DNA of 64,000 bases from Cladopsammia gracilis (Eukaryota; Cnidaria; Anthozoa; Scleractinia; Dendrophylliidae). Positions 18,035 through 30,093 of this stretch are shown one piece after another (positions within the stretch are counted from its first letter, which is position 1; each line of letters begins with the position of its first letter). The DNA lies in the NCBI GenBank assembly GCA_022457155.1, contig JAJGOT010000345.1, positions 799,501-863,500 on the forward strand, given 5' to 3'. The notes beneath the pieces are model-generated. The model was not told where the DNA came from. It did not search any database and saw nothing but the letters and a program-made list of their open reading frames with translations. The position numbers and the translations under genes were made by a program.

Positions 18035-19395
18035 GTTAAACAAATAGTTTAAGCAAAGTTAAACTTGAGCCAATGCGCCCTTGCGGTTTTCCCCATGGCA
18101 GTACGTGACCTGCGGGGCAGCTTCAGGGGTTTTTGCAGGATGCTTCTGTGACTCGTGTTACATCCTCGTGGCTTTTCTAGCTTGATCCTTGTGGATCAAT
18201 TTTGCTTGATCGTTGCGGATCAATTTTGCTTGATTGTTGCGGATCAATTTTTGCTTGATCCTTGCGGATCAATATTGCTTAACATCAAGGCAAATCTTTG
18301 CGGATTTCGGCGTACAATGACACACCGGACAACTTGTAACAGCCGCGATGCTGCTGAAGCCGCCACTCATCGCTCTAAGGGAGCGCCCGATTCAGCGAAC
18401 GACATTGCGGATCATAGCACATAGCACAGCTCTTGCTAGCGAATCTTGGCGGATTCTCGCTTCGAAATGCATTTAAGCCGCTGGTTGCAGAACCAATTGC
18501 CGTGCTGTTAAGCGAATCATCGCGGAGTCTTGCGGATCAATATTGCTTAACATCAAGGCAAATCTTTGCGGATTTCGGCGTACAATGACACACCGGACAA
18601 CTTGTAACAGCCGCGATGCTGCTGAAGCCGCCACTCATCGCTCTGAGGGAGCGCCCGATTCCGCGAACGACATTGCGGATCATAGCACATAGCACAGCTC
18701 TTGCTAGCGAATCTTGGCGGATTCTTGCTTCGAAATGCATTTAAGCCGCTGGTTGCAGAACCAATTGCCGTGCTGTTAAGCGAATCATCGCGGAGTCTTG
18801 CGGATGGTTGCCGCTGGTATTGCGGATCAACGTTTTTGTTTTTGCGAGTCATAAATTACTCATGCTATCGAGGGGACGCTTGGGTCGCGCTTAGAGCTCG
18901 TTCGCCGCTCGCTTTTCCTGCTTGCTGATCTTGGCGGATCAACGTTTGCTTGGCGAGTCACGACTGACGCCTGCTATGGAAGGGGCGCTTGGGTCGCACT
19001 TCGGGCTCGTTCGCCATTCCGTTGCTTGCTGGCCGATCCGTGTAGATCCACGTTTGCTTTGCAACTCTGGATGGCCGCACTTCGAGCTCGTTAGCAGCTC
19101 AGTTGTTCGTTTCACGGATACGTTGTCGTCGCGAATGATACTAGTCCGAAACCTTTGGGGAAGCGTGCAACAATGGATGCTATCCGTGACCACGTTTTAA
19201 TAGGTCAGGGAGCACCGTTCGCGGGAGAGCTCGTGTCAGGTAAATGGCCCGTACAATCAAGGTATGCTCCTCACTCTTTTTTGCTGTTTGTCAATATTTA
19301 AGCTTATGTTTGTGTTTACAGACCCGTTTATTGTATTCGTTGCGCATCAGTCGCTTGTGCGGTTTTCTCTGACTTTTTGTTTCGCGTTTAACCTT
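18035..19395. mobile_element. About 1.36-kb insertion specific to the A-B interval
   Basis: The matching sequence upstream of B and C runs directly from 'aaaggtttta' to 'tgaattttgaacg'; here 1.36 kb lies between. It has clustered 'cttgcggatcaa' and 'ttgcttgatc' motifs and a 268-bp tandem duplication, and higher GC than its surroundings. No terminal repeats or recognisable protein found. Its nature is unknown. Confidence 0.55.
18263..18805. repeat. 268-bp tandem duplication
   Basis: The block starting TGCGGATCAATATTGCTTAA at 18263 recurs at 18531 with only a few changes over about 268 bp, then diverges. It sits within the 18035-19395 insertion and is preceded by short 'ttgcggatcaattttgcttg' repeats (18186-18262). 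Confidence 0.88.
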
Positions 19396-20007
19396 TGTAT
19401 GAATTTTGAACGTCTCTTGGGGAGCAAAGCTGTCCTTGTTATAAAGAAGAGAAGGCTTGATTGAAGGCGCAACAGGCGATATAATTTTTGTAAACGCGCC
19501 CGCAAAAAGCTCGCGGGTATCTTCGTTTGACGGAAATCTATATTCTTGGGAACTGTTAGAAATTTTGCTCAGAATTTTCTGGGATTGTTCGTAAGACAAC
19601 AAAATCAATGCGCCTAAATTAAAATTAACCATTCAGTTTAGCTTGCGGGATTATTTGATTGAGAGCAAATTTTAAAAGTTTTGGCGCGGAGCTGAGAAAA
19701 CAAGCGACGAAGCCGGGAAAAAGAATCATGGATAGTCGAGCGGTTGATAAATATCAGTAAATATACAATGTCGGCAATATATAAATGACTGGCGGCCAAC
19801 TTACTTAATTACATTTTATTGGTATAACTGAGCTTGAAATACTTAAAGACTAGCAAGCACTTTCCCTGGAAAAAGTGAACACTGGTCACTTGAACACAAA
19901 AGTACAAATACTCCAGCCAGCTTGCACTTAATATTATGGTTAATCTGAACTGGTGGGTGGCACGCCTCACACAGTTCGATGTAACGTAAAAGTACTAATC
20001 ATTCACC

Positions 20008-20103
20008 CAGCTTGCACTTGAGGGGAGCATTGGGGCCTATTACAAACCGGAAGACCAGCTTGCACTTGAGGGGAGCATTGGGGCCTATTACAAACCGGAA
20101 GAC
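20008..20103. repeat. Perfect 48-bp tandem duplication
   Basis: A 48-bp unit (CAGCTTGCACTTGAGGGGAG...) is repeated exactly (20008-20055, 20056-20103). It lies in a roughly 0.8-kb stretch (about 19730-20545) absent from the matching region upstream of B and C; the rest of that stretch is A-rich with 'aaaccgaaa' repeats. Confidence 0.85.
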
Positions 20104-20545
20104 CCCTCAAAATTTCCGTGACAACCGAAAAGCCGCAATAAAAGCTTTTCATAAAAACCGAAAAGCAGATCTGAAAAAAAGAAAAAAAAAGGAAACTGCA
20201 ACGGTTACCAAAACCGAAATACCGGAAATTTTGAGTGCAAAAGTAAAAAAAACCGATCTCAAAAATGACAAAAACCGAGAAACCGAAAACCCGAATACCT
20301 CTTCTAGAAACAGCTTCGTATGATTGATAAAAAAAAAAGAAAGGGCGCAACTCATTTTATAACAAAGTGATACATCCAATCAAATCACTTAGATGATAGC
20401 GGAAAAAGAATGGCTTCTTGTGACGTGCAAAATGCTCTTCCAAATACTTGTTTTCAAAGGACTTTTTGCTCTTAAGTTGTCAAGTGTTTAAATACTAACT
20501 TTTTAATTATATTACTGACCGTAAACAGCGTAACTGATGCAAGAA

Positions 20546-23500
20546 ACAGAACGAACTAATAAAAACTAACATGGCCACTCCATGTGTTCTCCACTTATAG
20601 AGACCCCCGCTGACCCGAAACATTGCGTCACTTAATCTTTGTTCCCAGATCATTATACAACATCAAGAGTCCATTATCCAATATTTCGGCCTCATAAACG
20701 AGTTTGTCCCACTTGAATTAACTCTAACTCTTTAAACCATTACATCATCTAGTTCTCTCTCTTATTTTAAACAATGCGTATTTGTGTCACACAACACATG
20801 TTTTTAATCCATCGAAACAAAATTTGGTTTATTTAAACTTTTACAACTGTGGCAACGAAACTTCACACATTTAACAACAACATTTGCCGTGCTGTCTTCT
20901 AGAGTTCGAAGCCTTATGCACTAATCAGCTGGGATTTACAGAACTAAGAAAAGTCTGCAGCCGATCGAGCGAGCGATCGAGTGAAATTTGCCCCGTCTGC
21001 TACACGAAAATTGTCATACATATATCTATACGCCCTGTCTAATAGAGTGGTTTCATATAACCCTTGAAATAGCAATTTGACAAATACACACTATTAGACA
21101 CTAAATCCATTGTTTTCTTTCGTTTACTTTTGACTATTTGACAATCAGACGGTTTCATTTCATTCCACGAGTTTTCTGAATTCTCTAGTCGCTAAAAAGC
21201 CCTGTGTGCGTGTCAGTAATTAAAATTATGTGTTAACATATCACAACAATTACAGGTACGTCGCTGGATTACTGTAAAAGTACGCACCTTTGATGACTCT
21301 TGGGTAGTTTCTTCACTTAAATAAAGCGGGGTCAAACAAAAGTCCTTCTATTGAAATGATTTGCATGCGCCTTGTATTCAATGATCAAAAGAATTACACA
21401 CTATTGCACAATGTATGTGCCGATTCCTTTTATTATTCACAAGCGCACTTTTTATAAATAGAATATTTAACTGTAATATTTTACGTTACAAAGTCATGAC
21501 GCTCTTTTTGACTCAAGTGTTTCTGTCTTTGTTTATTTCATTTTCATGAAAATTACATCTCTACTAAACATAATCTTTTTTGTTTCATTCTCCAGCATTT
21601 TTTCTAGAACATTTGTGCGTCAAGTAAAACTATGGCTCCCTTCTAGGCTCTCAGTGTTTTCTTCTTTGCCTATGTTTTTCACGAGATTTAACTCCCATCT
21701 AAAGATAATCTTTTGGTTTCATTCTGCAGCGTTATTTCTAGAACACTCGTGTTCACGTGATATTTCACCTGTTGTCACGACGCCCTTCTAGGCTCTCATT
21801 GTTTCCCTTTTTGCTTACTTACTTTCACGAGAATTAAATCTTGAGCGATACATTCTTGATTTTAAGGTGATGTTACACGGGATGACTCTTAACGTATGCA
21901 ACGTTGTTCTGTTAAACGTTGACACCGCGTGTTACTGAGCGCGCGGACAATTTTTAACGCAATATTTTGTTGCGACAAAATGTTGCAAGTGTTTGTAGAG
22001 GAATCAAACTCTTGCAACATGTTGCCGCAACAAATTGTTGAAATAAGAATCCAATCCTTTATTCTCAAGCGTTATTTCTAAAACACTTGTGTGTCACGTG
22101 ATGTTTCGCGTCATAAAGTCAGGCTCTCAATGTTTTCTTTTTTAACATTTACGAGAATTAAGACCTCGAGCGCTATTCTTCAAGTTTCAGTTTTGAGCGT
22201 TTTGCCGGAAAGATGTGAAAATCAAATAATTTAACGCCAGACAATCTCACCTAAAGATCACTGACCGCTCAAAGTGGCGTTAAATGGATATTTTTTGAAT
22301 TTTTCACTTCATTCTCGGGTGTACTCGAGTAGCTGAGCGGAAATCAAGCTATATCATTGCTAGAAGCTGGCTTTTGAAATATATCTGGTAAAAATAATAT
22401 AAACATGGCCTTTTAACGTTTGGCATGAATTGTCATGGCTCTCAGATTTTCGGCGATTCTATGGATTGATTCAGCGACTGAGCCTCTAGTTAATGTCACG
22501 AAATCAGTTATATTTAAAAAAATATTGCCATTCCTCTGTAATATTTTCCCAAACGGGCCATTTTACGCTCTTTCTCAGCACTTTTTTACAATACAAGTGA
22601 ACAGCAGCCGCCATATTAGATCGAGTATTTTTCCTTCAACCCTTCCCATGATACCCTGGGTGCTTCAATTCACCTTAGTATTCTCTCGACCGAAAAACCA
22701 ATCAATAGCGACTGGGTACGAGTCTGGGCCCTGGGGACGAGGTCAATGAGCGGTTAGTGCCGTATAACGTCAACAATACTGTTTTTCTTTTTCCTCTGGA
22801 CAATGTCTGGAACCCGGAGCCCTGAAAAAACCCCACTTTTTTGGTCTTGGAGCAAAGGAGCACCGATTTTTTGTATCTGGAGTCCTGGAGCTCTAAAACC
22901 TTTGGGTCTCTGTCTACTCAGTGACAAAATCCAATCAACTGACAACCTTTCTTGTTAATTTAAGTTATTTTGATGTTTTCCCCTACTTGGATTGCGTGAC
23001 GAGCCCTTGATCGTCTGTATTAGAGGCTACCTTTAAGGTTGTTCATTTTCAAAATATCCTCAGATGTAGCTAACGTGGTACCCTGTGACAGAGATTTGCG
23101 TTATTTTTATTTTTTAAAATTAGCGTGATGATAATTGTTCTGTTGTGGAGTAAAAATAAATTTGGACCACGCCACTAACATGGGATACTTCTGACAACCG
23201 CCCCGTTTCTTTTGTATGGCACCCCTCCCCCCTAAAAGACATATTTCCATCTATAGACTCCAAAAAACAAAACAAAACAAAAAAAGCACTAAGGCAACCG
23301 TACCTTTACTGAAATAAAATCGAGCTACACCTGAATAAAATCGAGCTTAGGAACGACCTGTACATTTTGGGCGTATTTATTGCCTAATGACCTTCATGTC
23401 AACATTTTTGGTTGCGCCTTCTGCACATACTGACACACTGCATCATGCACACTGTAATCCTGCTGGTAAGTGATTATCAAATATTACACGCCGCCGTTAT

Positions 23501-23799
23501 GTTGAATGCTACAAACGTGATCACTCGGGGCAGGGGCAAAAGGCTCTTGCTCAGGGAGGTTGCTTCCCCTGGGAAATTTGAAAACTAAGTCTTCTGAAAT
23601 GGTCAGAAATGCATATAGAACAGCCAAACGTGAAAAAAATTATCAAGTACCAACACAAAGATAATTAAAGATACTCGGTGTATCACATCAAACTCATCGA
23701 CATTAAAAGAACACCCCTCTAAAGCAGACACCTAAAATTGGTGTCATTCATTTTACTGTAACTGAACTCTCTTTAGACGGATCACTCTCCAAGTGAATA
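20546..23799. other. A-B intergenic region, older copy of the duplicated block
   Basis: Corresponds to 35300-39800 and 54900-59350 but with clearly more differences and without several of their elements. Contains 'tgttacacgg' inverted-repeat sequence near 21870-22050. No gene with a convincing product; the short open frames differ between the three copies. Confidence 0.6.
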
Positions 23800-23972
23800 G
23801 AGCGTATGCACTCACGTGGCAAGCAGCTATGCAAATTTATTGGAACAAAAGAAAGTGTTAACATAAGAAAAGCGTTCAAATCCCACAGGATTGTTTTGGT
23901 ACACCAACATGGCCGCCGTTCTATTGTTTTGGTACACCAATATGGCCGCCGTGACGTCATGTGCATACGCTC
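23800..23972. mobile_element. 173-bp MITE with GAGCGTATGCAC ends
   Basis: Ends GAGCGTATGCACTCACG and, inverted, GAGCGTATGCACATGACG, with ATA/TATA flanks. The homologous sites near 39810 and 59355 lack it. It contains an internal pair of direct repeats of 'attgttttggtacaccaa'. Confidence 0.75.
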
Positions 23973-24019
23973 TATAGCTGGCCAGTTGGTCTCGACGGTG
24001 TCAGCCTTAAAGAAAGTTA

Positions 24020-24469
24020 AAGGGGCTATGTCGCAAGGTGAGTCTGTGCAATGAGTTCCTGTTATGTGACGTCACCTGACGTCACACATAACAAATTTCT
24101 ATTGTTCCCTCCCCGATCGCGGCAAGTTTAATCGCGCTTGCACTCGTGTCGAACCACGCGAGGTAAACAAACACACGATCGATTTCGCTTTTAAATTCCT
24201 CCCCAACTTCCACCGCTACTGGAAGACATCGAATTTTTTGAAGGTACGACTAACAAATCGCAGAAATAATTTAACAAAAATCTAGCCAAGTAAATACTCT
24301 AACTAATTGTAAACTTGAGATCTATCCTTCCATGCAATACGACGGGATGGAACGGATTGCAGCGAATTCGACAGTAATGGCCGCCAACTTGATAAAAAGC
24401 CACCGGACGTTTTTCAGGTTGTTTAATAGTACCCAGTACTCACCCGCCATCCTCGCGACATAGCCCCTT
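24020..24469. mobile_element. 450-bp TA-flanked MITE with AAGGGGCTATGTCGC ends
   Basis: Ends AAGGGGCTATGTCGC and GCGACATAGCCCCTT are exact inverted repeats with TA flanks (24018-24019, 24470-24471). The homologous positions near 39860 and 59402 are empty with one TA. Confidence 0.85.
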
Positions 24470-24487
24470 TATCTGTATTCAATAGAC

Positions 24488-24580
24488 GTTACACGTTCAG
24501 TTACACGTTTTAACTTTTACCTAAGTAAATTCGAAATACCAATAGCCGCTGTACGCTGAATTCAAGTCGATAACCGATAA
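24488..24580. mobile_element. Partial copy of the AGCTGCGG MITE family
   Basis: Has 'tacacgttttaacttttacc', 'aagtaaattcgaaat' and 'aatagccgc', matching one arm of the element at 5049-5211. The second arm is lacking. Similar half copies are at about 39885-39930 and 59419-59500, so this one was present before the block duplicated. Confidence 0.65.
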
Positions 24581-26748
24581 AGCAACTCGGCCAGCAAACT
24601 GTCTGTTCTACTCCTGACATTTTGCGAGATCCCGGCTGGACAACTTATAACCAATAGGCTCCTGTTGGACAACTTAGCTGGCTGCACAATTTTTCTGCGG
24701 AAAATGTTTTTGCCATTGCGCTCTAACAATTGCGAATCTAACGAGTCAAAAAAAAATCTTGCTGCACACAAATTTGTTGACAAAACCGTTTGATTGACAG
24801 CAGTTGAATCTGCCAAGAGACTAGAGTATTCCCAATGCTTAATCTGTTGACCAATAAGCCATTTGCACGATGACGTCATATGACTACAACTACCAGAATC
24901 CTTCAGTTTTTTGTTTTGTAGTGCAAATTAAGGCCATTGTTATTTAAACCGCACTGGGATTACAAAATTTAAATAAGAAAGGAAAAACGAAATGAATTCT
25001 GGTAGTTGTAGTCAAATGACGCCATCGTGCAAATGACCTATTACAGTCGACTAGTCTTGTATATGCAAGTTATTATGCCGCGCTAAGAAACTGGGCACTG
25101 CAAGTACATGTCGAGGAAAACAATGGCATTCTGGGCGATGTCGTAGATGGCTCGTAGATTTTAACCAAGATACCATCAAAACATACAATCATCTGCAGAC
25201 AGACTTCAGTAACTTAAAGCTCATATAAAAATAAGATAGATTATGGAAAAATGTATACCGTGCTAACGAATTTTCTATTTTTCTTTTATAGTTGTACAAA
25301 AATGAAAAAAAAAAAAACTCGTGCTATGACATTAGAACGATTTTCCTATGACCTTGAAAAAACGGTTCGCTGAGTCGGTTCGCCATTTATTTCATCCACC
25401 AGTAGTTGAAAGGTTTAAAACAAGCCTTGAATTGCTCGTTATCCCGCTAAAAACATCCCTAATATGAAAGAAGGCTTGTTCTTTTGAGCTATCAGAATGC
25501 TGAAAAGCGAGTAACTTCAAAGAGAATACCTACTTTTTATCTCGCAATCCGTTAGCTTTGCTTTGCGTGTTTACTAAACCAACCAAAAGCCGCGCGCGTT
25601 TGCCTCCGTTCATTAAACCAATCAAATTACTTTATTCCATTCTTTTGTTGTTTTGGTTGTGAAATGAAGTATATAAATGAGTCATGTCTTCCTCAAGATG
25701 TGTTTACGCGTAATCATGTTAAGGCCGTACGAAAATCGCTCTAAGGCAAATCGAAATCTCGCATTTGATTTTTTAATGGTGTTGAGTCGGCGGACAACAA
25801 GAACTGATCCCGTTCTCAGTGGTACCATCAGTGACTGGCGACCAAGGTTCACACGCAGCAATGACTAATGGTCCGTCTTACTGGACTAAAACGTTACTGA
25901 AAGAATAAAGAAAAATGTGTCAGCTTTAATGGCGTTCCAACACTGCTTTGGAAATGGATTCTTTTTGCCTTTTCTTGGTTTTCGATCAAATTTAAAAATG
26001 AAACCTCTTTCATGGTTAAGAAAACAGTGCCATAATTTAATGGAGTGTTAATTAAATCACACTTCATCACTTTCCTGGTATTCTAACGAATTTACGCTCT
26101 TTTCTCCGTTTTAAAATTAATTTGTAAATTTAAAATGCCTGGAATCCCACCCTCCCAAGCAATATAAGTTTTATATCGATAGGGAAGTGGTGAGGGGAGA
26201 GTAAAGGGGGCTGTTTCGTTCTGTTTGGGATCCTTCACTAGTACACCCACCTCCCTGCATTCATATACAACAAAAATTACAACGGACTCTAAAGGAAAAT
26301 AGCCGATGATAAAATTAGTTATTACAAAGGGGAAAACCATACATTCTAGAAATAGACAAAAAATGTGCTATTTTAAAAGTAGGAATACAATGGAAACATT
26401 TAACGCTTTCATCATTACAACCAATGTGCTGTCCGTGTCCTGTGGTTCTTACCTTTGAATGAGGTGATACAATTGAAATGAAAAGCGTTCAACAATACGC
26501 CGATGTAGTGCTGTTCAACTGCACCCCAGGAACATGGTACTGAGTCTGTGAATATACGAGTTTGTGAATAAAATCCTAAAGTGTTAGTCACGTGACCAGT
26601 AAAATAAAACCTATTCAGAAGTTCTTTCCGGCAGTGCTGATTGTCTCTTTATGTTTTGTTAATTTTGATTTCCATACCAGTTTCGTGTTCGGGGATTAGA
26701 AATGGAAGGATTAATAGATTTCAGTTTTGTCCTTTCAGAGTGAGATCC
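24581..26748. other. 3' flank of gene B
   Basis: No separate gene seen. The last kilobase (25680-26748) is conserved downstream of C (40640-41633) and D (60190-61220) and probably contains the 3' UTR and any terminal exon. A short inverted pair 'ctggtagttgtagtcaaatga'-like occurs around 24868-25030. Confidence 0.5.
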
Positions 26749-29700
26749 TCACCTCGTTTGACTAAAATCAAACGCCACGTCATCGCCAATCAGCACAAAT
26801 GGAGCCCAGTACTTCACGGCACTGTAGTCTCGGGATTCCCGCATCCATTTCATGGCCTCATTGAGAGACTTACTGGTACTTTGACCTTTCTTCAAATGTT
26901 TGTAAAACTTTCTCATAAACTTCAGAGTGGCATCGTCATCAATCGCCCACAGTGATGCAATAACAGAACGTGCACCGGCACCCAAAAAAGCGCGCGCAAC
27001 ACCCACTACACCTTCAGCTTTGATCTTCCCTCGCCCGCTGTGACAGCAGCTTAACACAACCAGCCTGGCATGCAATTTTGCATTTAACACGTCTTCCATC
27101 GTCAAAAGATAATCTTCCTCCGTGGGTGCTGCGGGTGTTTTGGAACTCGCAGGATCTGGAGACAAAAGAATTTCCCCGGTTTCAGCACAACCATGGGCTG
27201 CAATGTGTATCAAGGCAACTGAGTTTAGCCTGCTTAAAACCTGAATTTTTGTTGCGTTTTTTCCAGTGAGAGGTTCAATGTTCAGAATCTCTCCAATCAT
27301 TTCTACCTCTTCTTTAGCACTCGGAAGCTGCCCGAATACCTTGCCTTTGATGCAGACAGTTTCCACCCACGGATCACCAACAAGCAGTGCACCAGACGTA
27401 CTGTGGCGCCCTTTCGGACACTCTGCCATCAGCTTTAAACTGGTTAATGTTGGAACCAGTCGGATTCTGACCGTTTCAGACAAATAACTGGAATGTTGAT
27501 CGAGAAGAGCAGCATAAGGAACCAAGAGTAATGGACCATCAGGAACAATAATAAGTTCATCATCTTGTATCCAGTGTGAAATCGGGCCAATGAGCACATC
27601 CGACAATACTTTCAAAGCATCACCCTTGCCTACTGATGATGTCAAGTCTTTCCCATCCGGACTCCGGTTGGGGTATTCCTTACACTTTTCATCTGCTGGC
27701 TCATGCAAGGAACGATTCTCGCACATGACGCTTTCAAAAACACCAATCTGTTTGTAAGCTTTTTGAGTTAAAGATTCTAAACTATCACTGATTTCCTTTT
27801 GCATAAACTGACATTGCTTGCATTGCCGTTCCTTCTGTAGTACCCAGAAATTGAGTGACTCCTGGTTTTCTGCAAGAAATATCGTCGGTGATGGAATGTG
27901 GCTTAAAATGCTAGACATTTTTTCTATCTGCTCTTCTGACACCGTCCGAGCTGAGTGTACGCCATATTGTGATTCCATGAGATCCATTAGAGCTTGTGCA
28001 CGTCCCTTCTCAGCTGAAAGAAGCGCCTCGATAACCTTGCCTTGTTTTAATTGAAGACGCCACAACTTACTGTAAGGCCTTTCATGTTCATTCCGAAAAC
28101 TGATTTTCCATTTGTCTATTGATTGAAGAAGAACCCTTATTTCATCAATCAACCTGACACTACATTTGAAAAAATCCTCAGCTCTAGAAAAGTCGCCGAG
28201 AGATTCATAAGCAATACCGAGGAAAAAATATGCCGCTCCTTCTGAATCTTTGTTTCCAATATCTTTAGCGATACTAAGAGCCTGCTGATAAACCTCGATT
28301 GCTTTTTTGAAATCGCCAAGAGAGCGATAAGCAAGACCAAGGCTCAAATATGTCTTTCCTTCTAAATCTTTGCTTCCAATATCTTTGGCGATACTAAGAG
28401 CCTGCCGATGAAACTCGATTGCTTTTTTTAAATCGCCGAGAGAGTGATAATCACGACCAAGAATATCATATGCCGCTACTTCTGACTCTTTGTTTCCAAT
28501 ATCTTTGGAAATACTAAGAGCCTGTTGATGAAACTCGATAGCTTTTTTGAAATCGCCAAGAGGGTAATAAGCAGTACCAAGGTTCAAATATGCCTTTCCT
28601 TCTAACGTTTTGTTTCCAATATCTTTGGCGATACTAAGAGCCTGCTGACAAGACTCCATTGCTTTTTTGAAATCGCCGAGAAGGAAACAAGTAAGACCAA
28701 GGTTCAAAGATGCGTTATTTCCTTCTGAGTCTTTGCATCCAATATCTTTGGCGATGCTAAGAGCCTGGTGATGAAACTCGATTGCTTTTTTGAAATCGCC
28801 GAGACAGTTATAAGCAGTACCAAGGTTCAAATATGCGTTTCCTTCTGAGTCTTTGCTTCCAATATCTTTGGCGACGCTAAGAGCCTGGTGATGAAATTCG
28901 ATAGCTTTATGGACATCGCCAAGAGAAAAATAGGCAAGGCCAAGGTTCAAATATGCTTTTGCTTCTGAATATTTGCTTCCAATATCTTTGGCGATACTAA
29001 GAGCTTGCTGATAGAACTCGATTGCTTTTTTGAAATCGCCGAGTAAATAATAAGCAAGACCAAGGTTGTTATATGTCTTTACTTCTGAGTATTTGCTTCC
29101 AGTATCTTTGGCGATACTAAGAGCCTGCTGATAGAACTCAATTGCTTTTTTGAAATTGCCGAGAGAGAGATAAACAACACCAAGGTTGTTATATGCCCCT
29201 CCTTCTGAGTCTTTGCTTCCAATATCTTTGGCGATACTGAGAGTCTGCTGATAGAACTTGATTGCTTTTTTGAAATCGCCAAGAGAGTCATAAGCAGCAC
29301 CAAGGTTGTTATATGCCCTTTCTTCTAAATCTTTGCTTCCAATATCTTTGGCGATACTAAGAGCCCGCTGAAAGAACTCGATTGCTTGTTTGAAATCGCC
29401 GAGAGAGTTGTAAGCAGCACCAAGGTTGTTATATGCCGTTCCTTCTGAGTTTTTGCTTCCAATATCTTTGGCGATACTAAGAGCCTGCTGATGAAACTCG
29501 ATTGCTTGTTTGAAATCGCCAAGAGAGTCGTAAGCAGCACCAAGGCCCATATATGCCCATCCTTCTGAATCTTTGCTTCCAATATCTTTGGCGATACTAA
29601 GAGTCTGCTGATGGCACTTGATTGCTTTTTGGAAATCGCTGACAAAGTAATAAGCAGCACTAAGATTTTTACATGCCTTTTCTTCTGAGTCTTTGCTTCC

Positions 29701-30093
29701 AATATCTTTGGCGATACTAAGAGCTTGGTGAAGAAACTCGATTGCTTAATTGAAATAGCCGAGATGGCAATAAGCATGACCAAGGTTGTTACATGCCTTT
29801 CCTTCTGAATATTTGCTTCCAACATCTTTGGCGATACTAAGAGCCTGTTGAAAAAATTCGATTGCTTTATTGCAATCGCCGAGAGAGTAATAAGCAGCAC
29901 CAAGTTTGTTATATGCCCCTCCTTCTCTATCCCTGTCTCCTGAGTCTTTAGCTTCACTCAATTCTAACTCGAAGTATTCTTGGGCTGTTTTAAAGTCACC
30001 GAGCTCAAGAGCTGTAATTCCAAGAATGTTCCACGTAATTTCTTTGGAGGCTCTGTTGTATACTCCATGTTTGCATTCTTTTTCTTGGGATGA
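26749..30093 (-). CDS. Gene B exon 6: TPR array and intact CHAT
   Basis: Acceptor CTTTAG precedes [16 protein letters not shown]. The in-frame TAA is the 116th codon of the exon; before and after it the frame is the same, with no other break. TPRs run to about 28130; the linker starts [16 protein letters not shown] occupies roughly 26750-27600. The stop TGA at the 3' end overlaps a donor-like AG/GTGAGG. Confidence 0.85.
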
